A DNA stretch of 64,000 bases, from assembly GCF_042743185.1 (NCBI RefSeq), contig NZ_JBHYMS010000015.1, positions 62,001 to 126,000 of the forward strand. Reading direction: 5' to 3'. The notes under the pieces are model-generated. The model saw only the letters and a program-made list of their open reading frames with translations. It did no database searches and was not told where the DNA came from. The DNA comes from Inquilinus sp042743185. GTDB taxonomy: Bacteria; Pseudomonadota; Alphaproteobacteria; DSM-16000; Inquilinaceae. This document shows, piece after piece, positions 53,355 to 61,325 of the stretch. Position 1 is the first letter of the stretch. Each line of letters starts with the position of its first letter. The position numbers and the translations under genes are program-made.

Positions 53355-53496
53355 AGAGACCGTCTGGAAACGCGCTGGCGCGAGTCGAATGGCGGTGGTT
53401 TCGAGACCCGGCGCGCAGCGGACATTGGTCCGTGAGCACCGGAAGCGGAGAAACCGCCGTCAGGCGGCCGCACCGGCGCGTTTGCAGGCGGTCTCT
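53355..53496. repeat. 142-bp inverted-terminal-repeat element, family B copy 2
   Basis: This is a second copy of the element at 19342-19486. The ends are AGAGACCGTCTGGAAACGCGC and its imperfect inverted partner (18 of 21). The inner blocks GGCGGTGGTTTCGAGA, GGCGCGCAGCGGAC and GTCCGTGAGCACCGGAAGCG are in the same order. As in copy 1, its right end runs into the TGA stop codon of a minus-strand gene, here mttB. Confidence 0.85.
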
Positions 53497-55025
53497 CAGT
53501 CGCTCGGCACGCCGCCCTCCTCCTTGCGCTTCGCCACGAAGGCGTCGAGCTCCTCGGCGATGGCCGGGTCGAGCGGCGGCGGCTCGTATTCGGCGAGGAT
53601 GCGCTTGTACAGCTGGTGCGCCCGCTGGGTGGCGTCCGGCGCCCCGACCTCCTGCCAGCTCTCGAAGTTGCGCCAGTCGGACAGCAGCGGCGCGTAGAAG
53701 GCGGTCTCGTAGCGCGCCAGCGTGTGCCGGCAGCCGAAGAAGTGGCCGCCCGGCCCGACCTCGCGGATGGCGTCGAGGCCGAGCGTATCGTCGTCGACCA
53801 CGATCGGCCGCAGGAACTCCGTCATCGTCTGCACCAGCTCGGCATCGACGATCATCTTCTCGAAGCTGGCGCGCAGCCCGCCTTCGAGCCAGCCGAGGCT
53901 GTGCATCACCATATTGGCGTGGCCCTGCACCGCCGCCCACAGCGACACCATGCTCTCATAGGTCGCCTGGGCGTCGACCGCGTTCGAGGCGTTGGTGTTG
54001 GAGGACCGGTAAGGCAGGCCGTAGCGCCGCGCGAGCTGGCCGCCGGCCAGCGCCGCCTTGGCGTATTCCGGCGTGCCGAAGGCCGGCGCCCCGGACTTCA
54101 TGTCGACATTGGAGGTGAAGCCGCCATACATCACCGGCGCGCCCGGCCTGACCAGCTGGATCAGCGCGATGGTCGCCAGTGCTTCGGCGTTCTGCTGCGC
54201 CAGTGCGCCCGCCAGCGTCGCCGGGGCCATGGCGCCCGCCAGGGTGAAGGGCGTGACGGTGACGATCTGCCCCGCCTTCGCCATCTCGACCAGGCCTTCG
54301 ATCATCGGCCCGTCCAGGCGCAGCGGCGACGAGGTGTTGACCACGGTGAACAGGCTGGGCTCGCACTGCAGCTGCTCGCGGCTCACCCCCCGGGCGATGC
54401 GGGCGATCTCGATGCCGTCGCGCATCCGCACCCGACCCAGCGCATAGGCGTGGAACGGCTTGTCCGACAGGGTGACGAAGGCGCGCAGCGCGTCGAGGTG
54501 GCGGGTCGAGGGATGCAGATCCACCGGCTCGACCGGATAGCCGCCGAAGATATGCATCGCGTTCAGCGCCTGGCCGAGCCGCAGCAGGTTGCAGTAGTCG
54601 CGGTAGTTGCCGACCCGGCGTCCGCCCTCGATATCCGAGACGTTGGGGGCCGAGCCGACCGAAGCGAAGACGATGGAGCGGCCGCCGATCCGGACGTCCC
54701 GTTCCGGGTTGCGGGCATGGAAGGTGTAGGCGGAGGGGGCCTTCCCCACCGCCTCCAGCACCAGGCCGCGGTCGAATCGCACGCGGCGGCTGCCCGGCGT
54801 GGTCTCGGCCCCGGCGCGGCCCAGGATCTCGATCGCCTCGTCGTGCAGGAAATCCATCCCGATCTCTTCCAGGATGGTCAGCGACGCGTCGTGGATCCGC
54901 TCGATCTGGTCCGGACGCAGCACCTCGACCGGCGGCATCGGGTTCTTCACCAGCTGCCAGGGAAGCTGGTGGAGACCACCCGCGCCGTCACGGCGTCGGC
55001 GGGGCGTGGTGCGGCTGCGGCTCAT
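53496..55025 (-). CDS. MttB-family (non-pyrrolysine) methyltransferase
   Basis: This 509-aa protein belongs to the trimethylamine methyltransferase superfamily. It contains no in-frame amber codon, so it is the non-pyrrolysine type, whose studied members demethylate glycine betaine or related quaternary amines onto a corrinoid protein. Visible blocks are SIVFASVGSAPNVSDIEGG, GGFTSNVDMKSGAPAFGTP, NTNASNAVDAQATYESM and GGHFFGCRHTLARYETAFY. No corrinoid protein gene is adjacent. bmt is 2 kb away, which suggests betaine-type methyl metabolism. GAGGTCAGG precedes the ATG. Confidence 0.9.
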   Translation of the reverse strand: MSRSRTTPRRRRDGAGGLHQLPWQLVKNPMPPVEVLRPDQIERIHDASLTILEEIGMDFLHDEAIEILGRAGAETTPGSRRVRFDRGLVLEAVGKAPSAYTFHARNPERDVRIGGRSIVFASVGSAPNVSDIEGGRRVGNYRDYCNLLRLGQALNAMHIFGGYPVEPVDLHPSTRHLDALRAFVTLSDKPFHAYALGRVRMRDGIEIARIARGVSREQLQCEPSLFTVVNTSSPLRLDGPMIEGLVEMAKAGQIVTVTPFTLAGAMAPATLAGALAQQNAEALATIALIQLVRPGAPVMYGGFTSNVDMKSGAPAFGTPEYAKAALAGGQLARRYGLPYRSSNTNASNAVDAQATYESMVSLWAAVQGHANMVMHSLGWLEGGLRASFEKMIVDAELVQTMTEFLRPIVVDDDTLGLDAIREVGPGGHFFGCRHTLARYETAFYAPLLSDWRNFESWQEVGAPDATQRAHQLYKRILAEYEPPPLDPAIAEELDAFVAKRKEEGGVPSD

Positions 55026-55214
55026 CCTGACCTCGTCTCGAACTCGGGCGACTCCCGGCGTTCAACCCTGGCACGGCCGGCGTCAGGGCACGCCGCCCGG
55101 ATTCGCCATGCAGCGACGTCAGCGCGACATGTGACATGGGGCACGACGGCAGCCATATTCCTGCTGTAATATGCGAGCTACTCTCAACTGGATCGTATTT
55201 CCGTGGAGGATTGT

Positions 55215-56339
55215 ATGCCCCGTCTGCTGGAGCCCGGCGATCCCGTGCCGCTCTTCGTGGTTCCGACGCCGCAGCGGCCGGATTTCCGTTTCGACACCGT
55301 GGCCGGGCGCTACGTCGTCCTCAGCTTCTTCGGTTCGGCCGGCGATGCGCAGTCAGCGCGGCTCCTGTCGGCGATCGCGGCCGAGGTCGGGCCGTTCAAC
55401 GACGGCCACGCCGCGTTCTTCGGCGTCAGCCAGGACAAGAACGACGCCCAGGCCGGACGGCTGCCGACCCGCGTCCCCGGGCTGCGCCACTTCTACGATT
55501 TCGACCGCAAGATCAGCACCACCTATGGCGCCGACCAGCGCAAGGTCAGCTATGTGCTGTCGCCCAATCTGCGCGTGCTGGCCCGCTTCCCGATCGAGGA
55601 CGGGGCCGAGCACGCCAGGATCCTGATGGAGTTCGTCAGCCGGCTGCCGCCGCTGACCCGGCTGGGCACGGCCACGCCGGGCGCGCCGGTGCTGGTGGTG
55701 CCGTATCTGTTCGAGCCGGAGTTCTGCCGCGCCTTGATCGACTACTACAACAAGGTCGGCGGCGAGGAGAGCGGCTTCATGCAGACCCTGCCGGACGGCC
55801 GCACCGCCGCCGCGGTCGACCACGCGCACAAGAAGCGCAAGGACGCGACGATCGAGGACGAACCGCTGCGCCTCGGCATGAAGGCCCGGATCGAGCGGCG
55901 CTTGGTGCCCGAGATCAAGAAGGCGTTCCAGTTCAACGCCACCCGGATCGAGCGCTACATCGTCGCCTGCTACGATTCCGGCGAGGGCGGCTATTTCCGC
56001 GCCCATCGCGACAACACCACCAAGGGCACGGCGCATCGCCGCTTCGCCGTCACCATCAACCTGAACGCCGAGGAGTTCGAGGGCGGCGAGCTGCGCTTCC
56101 CTGAATACGACCGCCACAGCTACAAGGCGCCGACCGGCGGGGCGGTGGTGTTCTCCTGCTCGCTGCTGCACGAGGCGCTGCCGGTGACCAAGGGCACGCG
56201 CTACTGCACCCTGCCCTTTCTGTATGACGAGGAGGGCGCCAAGGTCCGCGAGCAGAACCTGTCCTACTTCGCCGACGAGGATCTGCGCAGCCAGCTCGAG
56301 CGCAACCTGCTGGGCAAGGAGGCGAAAGCCGCGGGCTGA
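55215..56339 (+). CDS. Fusion of Cys-less peroxiredoxin-like domain and 2-oxoglutarate/Fe(II) dioxygenase
   Basis: This 374-aa protein has a thioredoxin/AhpC-like fold at about residues 1-145 (EPGDPVPLFVVPTPQRPDFR, YVVLSFFGSAGDAQSARLL). The position of the peroxidatic cysteine holds no Cys. A prolyl-hydroxylase-type dioxygenase follows at about 160-345, with iron ligands H264 and D266 (FRAHRDNTT) and H319 (SLLHEALPVT), and R329 for 2-oxoglutarate. GGAGG before the ATG at 55215 sets the start. It probably hydroxylates a protein or peptide; the N-terminal domain may bind the partner. It diverges from the MttB-family gene. Confidence 0.87.
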   Translation: MPRLLEPGDPVPLFVVPTPQRPDFRFDTVAGRYVVLSFFGSAGDAQSARLLSAIAAEVGPFNDGHAAFFGVSQDKNDAQAGRLPTRVPGLRHFYDFDRKISTTYGADQRKVSYVLSPNLRVLARFPIEDGAEHARILMEFVSRLPPLTRLGTATPGAPVLVVPYLFEPEFCRALIDYYNKVGGEESGFMQTLPDGRTAAAVDHAHKKRKDATIEDEPLRLGMKARIERRLVPEIKKAFQFNATRIERYIVACYDSGEGGYFRAHRDNTTKGTAHRRFAVTINLNAEEFEGGELRFPEYDRHSYKAPTGGAVVFSCSLLHEALPVTKGTRYCTLPFLYDEEGAKVREQNLSYFADEDLRSQLERNLLGKEAKAAG

Positions 56340-56402
56340 GGCACTGGACGGGATCGGCCGCATCGCGGCCGATCCGCTCCCGGATGCCCACAGCTCGAGC
56401 GT

Positions 56403-57722
56403 CTATCCGTTCGAGCACCCCCGCGGGGCCTGCACCAGCCCGACGCCGTAGACCGGATCGCGTCCCGGCGCGCCGAGATCCCGGGCCTCGGTTGCCAGCC
56501 GGCGCAGCACCGCCGCCTCGCCGCCCTCCGGCTGCGGATCGGCGGCCACGGCCGCGACCACGAAGGGGACCGCGAAGGACGTGCCGGTGACGAGGCGGGC
56601 CGTGCCGGACGAATCGGTCACCGGCACCCGCACGCCGGGCGCCGCGACATCAACATAGGGACCACGGTTGGCCGCGGCATAGACGGCCCCGTGATGGTCG
56701 ACGGCGGTCACCGCCACCACCTCCGGCAGGGCCGCCGGATAGGCTGGCGGTGCGCCGGGGCCGTCATTGCCGGCCGCCGCCACCAGCACCAGCCCCGCCC
56801 GGGACGACCGGCGGATGGCCTCGGCCAGGATTGCGTTCTCGCGGCCGGCGAAGCTGAGCGCGACCACCCTGACGCGCTGCGCCACCATCCAGTCGAGGGC
56901 GAGGGCCACGGCGACGACGCTGGCCACATCGCCTTCGGCATCGCCGGGCTCGAAGGCATCGGCGGCATACAGCCGCGACCGCGGCAGGAGCGCCGGAGTC
57001 CCACCGACGATCAGCGCGGCGACGGCGTCGCCGTGGGCATGATTCTCGGCCCCGGAGGACGAGAAGTTGACCGACACCAGCCGGCGCCCAAGCCCCCGGC
57101 GCAGGGCCGGCGACAGGCCGGTGTCGATCATGCCGACCGCGACCCCGTCGCTGCAGAGGGCCAGGTCGTCGTGCCAGCCGATCAACGACCGGGCGAAGTC
57201 GAGCGGCGGCAGCGTCGCGGTGCCGGACGGCCGGTACAGGTGGTGCAGATCCAGCAGCAGGTCGGGAAAGCGCCGCTGCAACACGGACCGGGCCGTCGCC
57301 GGCGTCATCCCGCCCGGGATGCGCAGGCGGATCAGCAGCAGGTCGAGCTGCCGCAGCGGCCGTTCGTCGATCGGCCGGAAGCCGATCCGCCGCAACTCGG
57401 CCAGATGCGACCGGGCCGCATCCTCGACCACCACGATCTCGTCGGCGACGATGTCATGGCCGCCGCCCTGGCGGGACGGCCGCGACGCCGGCGGGCGGCC
57501 CCCGGCCGCGTCGTCGCGATCATCGGCATCGTCGCGGTCGTCGTCGCGGTCGCCGTCGCGATCATCATCCGCGCCGCCGTCGTCATCCCCACCGCCATCG
57601 TCGCCGCCGTCGTCATCCGCCTGCGCCGACCAGTCGAAGGCCGGGCCAAGATCCGGGACCAGGAGGCGCGGCAGTTCCATCGCCAGCAGGGCCACGGCAA
57701 CCAGGGCGGCGGCGCGGATCAT
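56403..57722 (-). CDS. Exported subtilisin-like protease with acidic low-complexity region
   Basis: This 439-aa S8-family protease has a signal peptide or membrane anchor (MIRAAALVAVALLAMELPRL), then an Asp/Gly/Arg-rich low-complexity stretch of about 45 residues from about residue 36. A pro-region follows, then the catalytic domain with Asp in VGMIDTGLS, His in ENHAHGDAVAAL and Ser in TGTSFAVPFVVAA. The ATG overlaps the anti-sigma stop codon (ATGA), so it is the third gene of a sigma/anti-sigma/protease operon. Confidence 0.88.
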   Translation of the reverse strand: MIRAAALVAVALLAMELPRLLVPDLGPAFDWSAQADDDGGDDGGGDDDGGADDDRDGDRDDDRDDADDRDDAAGGRPPASRPSRQGGGHDIVADEIVVVEDAARSHLAELRRIGFRPIDERPLRQLDLLLIRLRIPGGMTPATARSVLQRRFPDLLLDLHHLYRPSGTATLPPLDFARSLIGWHDDLALCSDGVAVGMIDTGLSPALRRGLGRRLVSVNFSSSGAENHAHGDAVAALIVGGTPALLPRSRLYAADAFEPGDAEGDVASVVAVALALDWMVAQRVRVVALSFAGRENAILAEAIRRSSRAGLVLVAAAGNDGPGAPPAYPAALPEVVAVTAVDHHGAVYAAANRGPYVDVAAPGVRVPVTDSSGTARLVTGTSFAVPFVVAAVAADPQPEGGEAAVLRRLATEARDLGAPGRDPVYGVGLVQAPRGCSNG

Positions 57723-58363
57723 CGGTCGCCGCCGGTCGCGGCCGGCAGGGTCAGGACCGACCAGGCGCCGTCGGGACCGCGGCACGCAATGCCCTCCTCC
57801 ACCGCCGGGGACAGGATGCGAAAGGCACGGCAGCGCCCGGCGAAGCCCGGATCCACCGGCCCGATGATGCGGATCTGCCGGCCCTCGGCCGTCACCGTGC
57901 TGCCGTCACCCCCGGTCTCCAGCGCTTCCAGCAACGCCGCCGCCGCGGCTTCGCCGGCCGTATCGGAGGCCGGACCGGCGGCAGTCCGGACGACGCCCGT
58001 CTCGCCGTCGCGCGGCATGGCGAGACCGAGGCCGAAGGCAACGGCCGCAGCCAGGGCGACGAAGGCCGGCCCGCGCCAGCCGGACAGGCCGAGCCATCGC
58101 GCCAGATCGAAGAACGGCCCGGATCGGGGGGCGCCCGGCCGGGTCAGTGCGGCGAGCGCGGGCGGCAGCGGGGCCGCCATCGCCTCGGCATAGGCGCCGC
58201 GGGCGGCCTGCCCGCCCGATCGCATCAGCCGCGCGGCCTCGGCCGCCGAGGCGTCCTCGCGCAGGATCGCCTCGACCCGCGCCGCCTCCTCGACCGGCAG
58301 CTCGCCGTCGAGATAGGCGACGATCAGCGCGTCATCCCAGGATCTGGACCGGTCGTCCGCCAT
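57719..58363 (-). CDS. Anti-sigma factor of the ECF sigma factor
   Basis: This 214-aa membrane protein has a cytoplasmic N-terminal helical domain of the ZAS-like type (DDALIVAYLDGELPVEEAAR, REDASAAEAARLM), a single transmembrane segment at about residues 97-115 (GPAFVALAAAVAFGLGLAM) and a periplasmic C-terminal domain with two cysteines. The zinc-finger HxxxCxxC is absent. It begins inside the sigma gene (overlap of about 30 bp), the normal arrangement. GGGGAAAGACG precedes its ATG. Confidence 0.85.
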   Translation of the reverse strand: MADDRSRSWDDALIVAYLDGELPVEEAARVEAILREDASAAEAARLMRSGGQAARGAYAEAMAAPLPPALAALTRPGAPRSGPFFDLARWLGLSGWRGPAFVALAAAVAFGLGLAMPRDGETGVVRTAAGPASDTAGEAAAAALLEALETGGDGSTVTAEGRQIRIIGPVDPGFAGRCRAFRILSPAVEEGIACRGPDGAWSVLTLPAATGGDR

Positions 58364-58865
58364 CGTCTTTCCCCTGTTCCTGCCCGTCCAGCGCCCGCCC
58401 CAGCGCCAACCTCGCCCGCGCCAGGCGGCTCATCACCGTGCCGATCGGGATGTCCAGGATCTCCGCCGCCTCGCGGTAGGAGGCCCCGTCGATCGAGACC
58501 AGCAACAGCACGCTGCGCTGCTCTTCCGGCAACGCGGCGATGGCCCGTTCCACCGTGCCCAGCGCCAGCCTGGCCTCGCCGGCGTGGCCGCGCCCGTCCG
58601 CCACCGCCGCCAGCGCCTCGTCATCCGCCTCCGTGCGCCGCGTCCGGCGCTGGCGAAGCCGGTCGACCCAGGTGGTCTGGACGATCCGGAACAGCCAGCT
58701 GTCCAGCCGCGAGCCCGGCGTGAACTGGTGCGAACGGGCCAGTGCCTTCTCGCAGGCGGCCTGCACCAGGTCATCGCCCTCGTCCCGCGACCCCGCCAGG
58801 CCCCAGGCGAAGCGCCGAAGCCGCGGCAGGTGGGCCGCGAGGTTGGACCGCACCTCGTCCCCCAC
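58332..58865 (-). CDS. ECF-family RNA polymerase sigma factor
   Basis: This 177-aa sigma-70 family protein has only regions 2 and 4. Region 2 is DLVQAACEKALARSHQFTPG with DSWLFRIVQTTWVDRLRQRR. Region 4 is LPEEQRSVLLLVSIDGASYR with EAAEILDIPIGTVMSRLARA, which forms the -35 recognition helix-turn-helix. The start is a GTG at 58865 with GGGAAGGG upstream. It is the first gene of an operon with its anti-sigma factor and a subtilase, and is probably autoregulated. Confidence 0.92.
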   Translation of the reverse strand: MGDEVRSNLAAHLPRLRRFAWGLAGSRDEGDDLVQAACEKALARSHQFTPGSRLDSWLFRIVQTTWVDRLRQRRTRRTEADDEALAAVADGRGHAGEARLALGTVERAIAALPEEQRSVLLLVSIDGASYREAAEILDIPIGTVMSRLARARLALGRALDGQEQGKDDGGRPVQILG

Positions 58866-58891
58866 GCTGTTTTCCCTTCCCGCTACCGGGA

Positions 58892-58917
58892 CAACGGCCG
58901 AGACCGGCCCCTATTCC
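58892..58917 (-). promoter_or_regulatory. Candidate ECF-type promoter of the sigma operon
   Basis: On the minus strand GGAAT (58917-58913) is followed after exactly 16 bp by CGTTG (58896-58892). This is the general -35/-10 pattern of ECF promoters (GGAAC-N16/17-CGTT in alphaproteobacteria). The transcript would start about 20 bases before the sigma GTG, which suits autoregulation. Confidence 0.5.
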
Positions 58918-59089
58918 CCGAGGGCAATTCGGCGGCCGAACGGCATCTCGTTCGACGGACGGCCATGCCCGTGACACGCAACCGGCAGGTCAGGGACGAT
59001 GTTCCCGCATGGCTCCCCTCTGGCCTCGCCGCCCGAGTCGCCGTTAGCCTCCGCATCGTTCCGCCACGACCCGCGCCTCGGAGACGGCC

Positions 59090-60394
59090 ATGCAGCGCCT
59101 CGACACCATGATGACGGACGACCTCCGCGCCTTCCGGCGGCAGGCGGGGGATCGGCATGCCGCCTTCCGTGCCCGCGGGCTGAAGCTGGACAGCAGCCGG
59201 GGCAATCCGTCGCCGGAGCAGCTGGATCTGTCGAACGCGCTGCTGTCCCTGCCCGGGGCGGACGGATTCCGGTCGGCGGAGGGCGTCGACGGTCGCAACT
59301 ATCCCGGCGACATGCGCGGCCTGCCGGAGGCGCGGGCGCTGTTCGCGCCGATGCTGGGCTCCCCGGCAGAGCAGGTGCTGATCGGCGGGAATTCCAGCCT
59401 GCGGCTGATGCACGACCTGATCGTCTTCGCCCTGCTGCACGGATTGCCCGAGAGCGAGGCGTCGTGGAGCGCCCGTGCCCCTATCACCTTCCTGTGCCCG
59501 GCGCCGGGCTATGACCGGCACTTCGCCATCTGCGAGAGCTTCGGCATCCGCATGATCCCGGTGCCGCTGACCGGGCACGGGCCGGACATGGACGTGGTCG
59601 AGCGGCTGGTGGCCGAGGACCCGTCGATCAAGGGCATGTGGTGCGTGCCGAAATACAGCAACCCGACCGCCGAGACCTATTCGCCCGAGACCGTGGAGCG
59701 GCTGGCGGCGATGCGCAGCGCGGCCCCGGACTTCCGTCTGTTCTGGGACAACGCCTACGCGGTGCACCACCTGACCGAGCGGCCGCACGCGCTGGCGAAC
59801 ATCCTGGAGGCCTGCGCCCGGCACGGAAACGCCAACCGCCCCTTCGTCTTCGGCTCGACCTCGAAGATCACCTTCGCCGGCAGCGGCCTGGCGCTGTTCG
59901 CCGCGTCCACCGCCAACCTGGACTGGGCGCGCACGCACCTGTCGCGGCAATCGATCGGCCCCGACAAGCTGAACCAGCTGCGCCATGTCCGGCTGCTGCG
60001 GGACGATGCCGGCATCGCCGCGCTGATGGAACGGCACCGGCAGATCATCGCGCCGAAGTTCCAGCGCGTGCAGGCGGTGTTCGCGGAGCATCTCGGCGAA
60101 TCCGGCGTCGCCCGCTGGACCGAGCCGGAGGGCGGCTACTTCATCAGCCTGGACGTCCGCCGCGGCTCCGCCCGCCGGACCGTGGCCCTGGCGCAGGAGG
60201 CCGGGGTGGCGATGGTGCCGGCCGGCGCGACCTTCCCCTATGGCCGCGACCCGGACGACCGCAACATCCGCATCGCCCCGACCTTCCCGTCGATCGAGAC
60301 TGTCGGCCTGATGGCGGAGGGCGTGGCGCTGTCGGTGCTGGTGGCGACCAGCGAGGCGATCCTGGCCGAGCGCGAGGCCGGCGGCGGCCACTGA
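59090..60394 (+). CDS. PLP-dependent aminotransferase, AspT-like (MocR-related aminotransferase class)
   Basis: This 434-aa fold-type I aminotransferase belongs to the branch with Corynebacterium AspT. The cofactor lysine lies in GSTSKITFAGSG, the ring-binding Asp and Tyr in FWDNAYAVHHL, and a C-terminal Arg in NIRIAPTFPS. Other family blocks are DSSRGNPSPEQLDLSNAL and WCVPKYSNPTAETY. It probably handles aspartate, but substrate choice is not certain. GGAG precedes the ATG. It diverges from the sigma operon and is convergent with the carbonic anhydrase gene. Confidence 0.87.
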   Translation: MQRLDTMMTDDLRAFRRQAGDRHAAFRARGLKLDSSRGNPSPEQLDLSNALLSLPGADGFRSAEGVDGRNYPGDMRGLPEARALFAPMLGSPAEQVLIGGNSSLRLMHDLIVFALLHGLPESEASWSARAPITFLCPAPGYDRHFAICESFGIRMIPVPLTGHGPDMDVVERLVAEDPSIKGMWCVPKYSNPTAETYSPETVERLAAMRSAAPDFRLFWDNAYAVHHLTERPHALANILEACARHGNANRPFVFGSTSKITFAGSGLALFAASTANLDWARTHLSRQSIGPDKLNQLRHVRLLRDDAGIAALMERHRQIIAPKFQRVQAVFAEHLGESGVARWTEPEGGYFISLDVRRGSARRTVALAQEAGVAMVPAGATFPYGRDPDDRNIRIAPTFPSIETVGLMAEGVALSVLVATSEAILAEREAGGGH

Positions 60395-60479
60395 CCGACC
60401 GGGTTTCAGCTGGGCGGATTCGCCCCGGTCGTGGCCAGCGTCTGGCTGAGCCAGCGGGCCGCCATGGCCTGGTAGGGGA

Positions 60480-61151
60480 TCAGGGGCAGCGGATGGCCGC
60501 GAGCCCGCCGCGGCCCTCCGCTGTCACCGGCTCGAATTCGCCGGTGTCCGGGTCGCGCACCAGCAGCCGGCCCGAGGCGACGCCGAAATAGGCGCCGTGC
60601 AGCTGCAGCTTGCCGCGCCCGACCAGGATCGAGACGCAGGGGAAGGTCATCAGGTTCTGCAGGCTCAGCTCGACCGAGGCGAACTCCAGCCGGCGCAGAT
60701 AGTCGTCGCCATCCTCCGGCTTGCGGGGGCCGAGACTCTCCGCCGCGGGGGCGATCTGCGACATCCAGCGGCCGATGAAGTCGCCGGGCGACAGCGGCTC
60801 CTGCTCGTCGGCGAAGGCGCGGATGCCGCCGCAATGGGCATGGCCCAGCACCACGATGTGCTTCACCCGCAGCGCCTGCACGCCGAATTCCAGCGCGGCG
60901 CTGGTGCCGTGCTGGGTCTCCCGGTCGGGCTCGTAGGGCGGCACCAGGTTGGCCACGTTGCGCACCACTAGAAGCTCGCCCGGCGCCGCATCGAAGATGA
61001 CCTCCGGCGACACCCGCGAATCGACACAGCCGATGACCATGATCTCGGGCTTCTGCCCGGCCTCAGCCAGCATTTCGTAGCGATTGCGCTCGGCGGCGAA
61101 CCGGCCGCTGAGAAAGGCGCGATAGCCCTCGGTAAGCCGTTCGGGAAACAT
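60480..61151 (-). CDS. Beta-class carbonic anhydrase
   Basis: This zinc enzyme interconverts CO2 and bicarbonate. The 223-aa protein has the zinc ligands in C-x-D-x-R (IGCVDSRVSPE) and H-x2-C (LGHAHCGGIRA), which are the beta-class markers. The length suits the proteobacterial cytoplasmic type. I chose the ATG at 61151 because the longer frame upstream has no family similarity. It diverges from fbpC. Confidence 0.93.
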   Translation of the reverse strand: MFPERLTEGYRAFLSGRFAAERNRYEMLAEAGQKPEIMVIGCVDSRVSPEVIFDAAPGELLVVRNVANLVPPYEPDRETQHGTSAALEFGVQALRVKHIVVLGHAHCGGIRAFADEQEPLSPGDFIGRWMSQIAPAAESLGPRKPEDGDDYLRRLEFASVELSLQNLMTFPCVSILVGRGKLQLHGAYFGVASGRLLVRDPDTGEFEPVTAEGRGGLAAIRCP

Positions 61152-61325
61152 GGCCGTTCTCACATCCACCTCGCCGCGACAAGGAATGCGGCAGAAGCGT
61201 GGCAATAGCAAACGACGACGCCCGCGCCAATACGGACCGCGCCAAATGGGATCGCGGTTGGATCGGCTCCGGGTCTGTTCTAAGGAGGGTGGAGACCATG
61301 GGGCAGGATCGACAGTGCGGACCGA

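Noticed and set aside
57500..57620. Simple-sequence DNA (GTCGTCGCG-like) as a microsatellite or phase-variable tract
   Set aside because: It encodes the Asp/Gly/Arg low-complexity stretch of the S8 protease in frame; the units are irregular and in codon register, so slippage switching is not evident.
60406..60480. An open frame beyond the carbonic anhydrase stop codon in another register as a frameshifted C-terminus
   Set aside because: The stop at 60480 gives a normal family length, and the extra sequence shows no carbonic anhydrase similarity.
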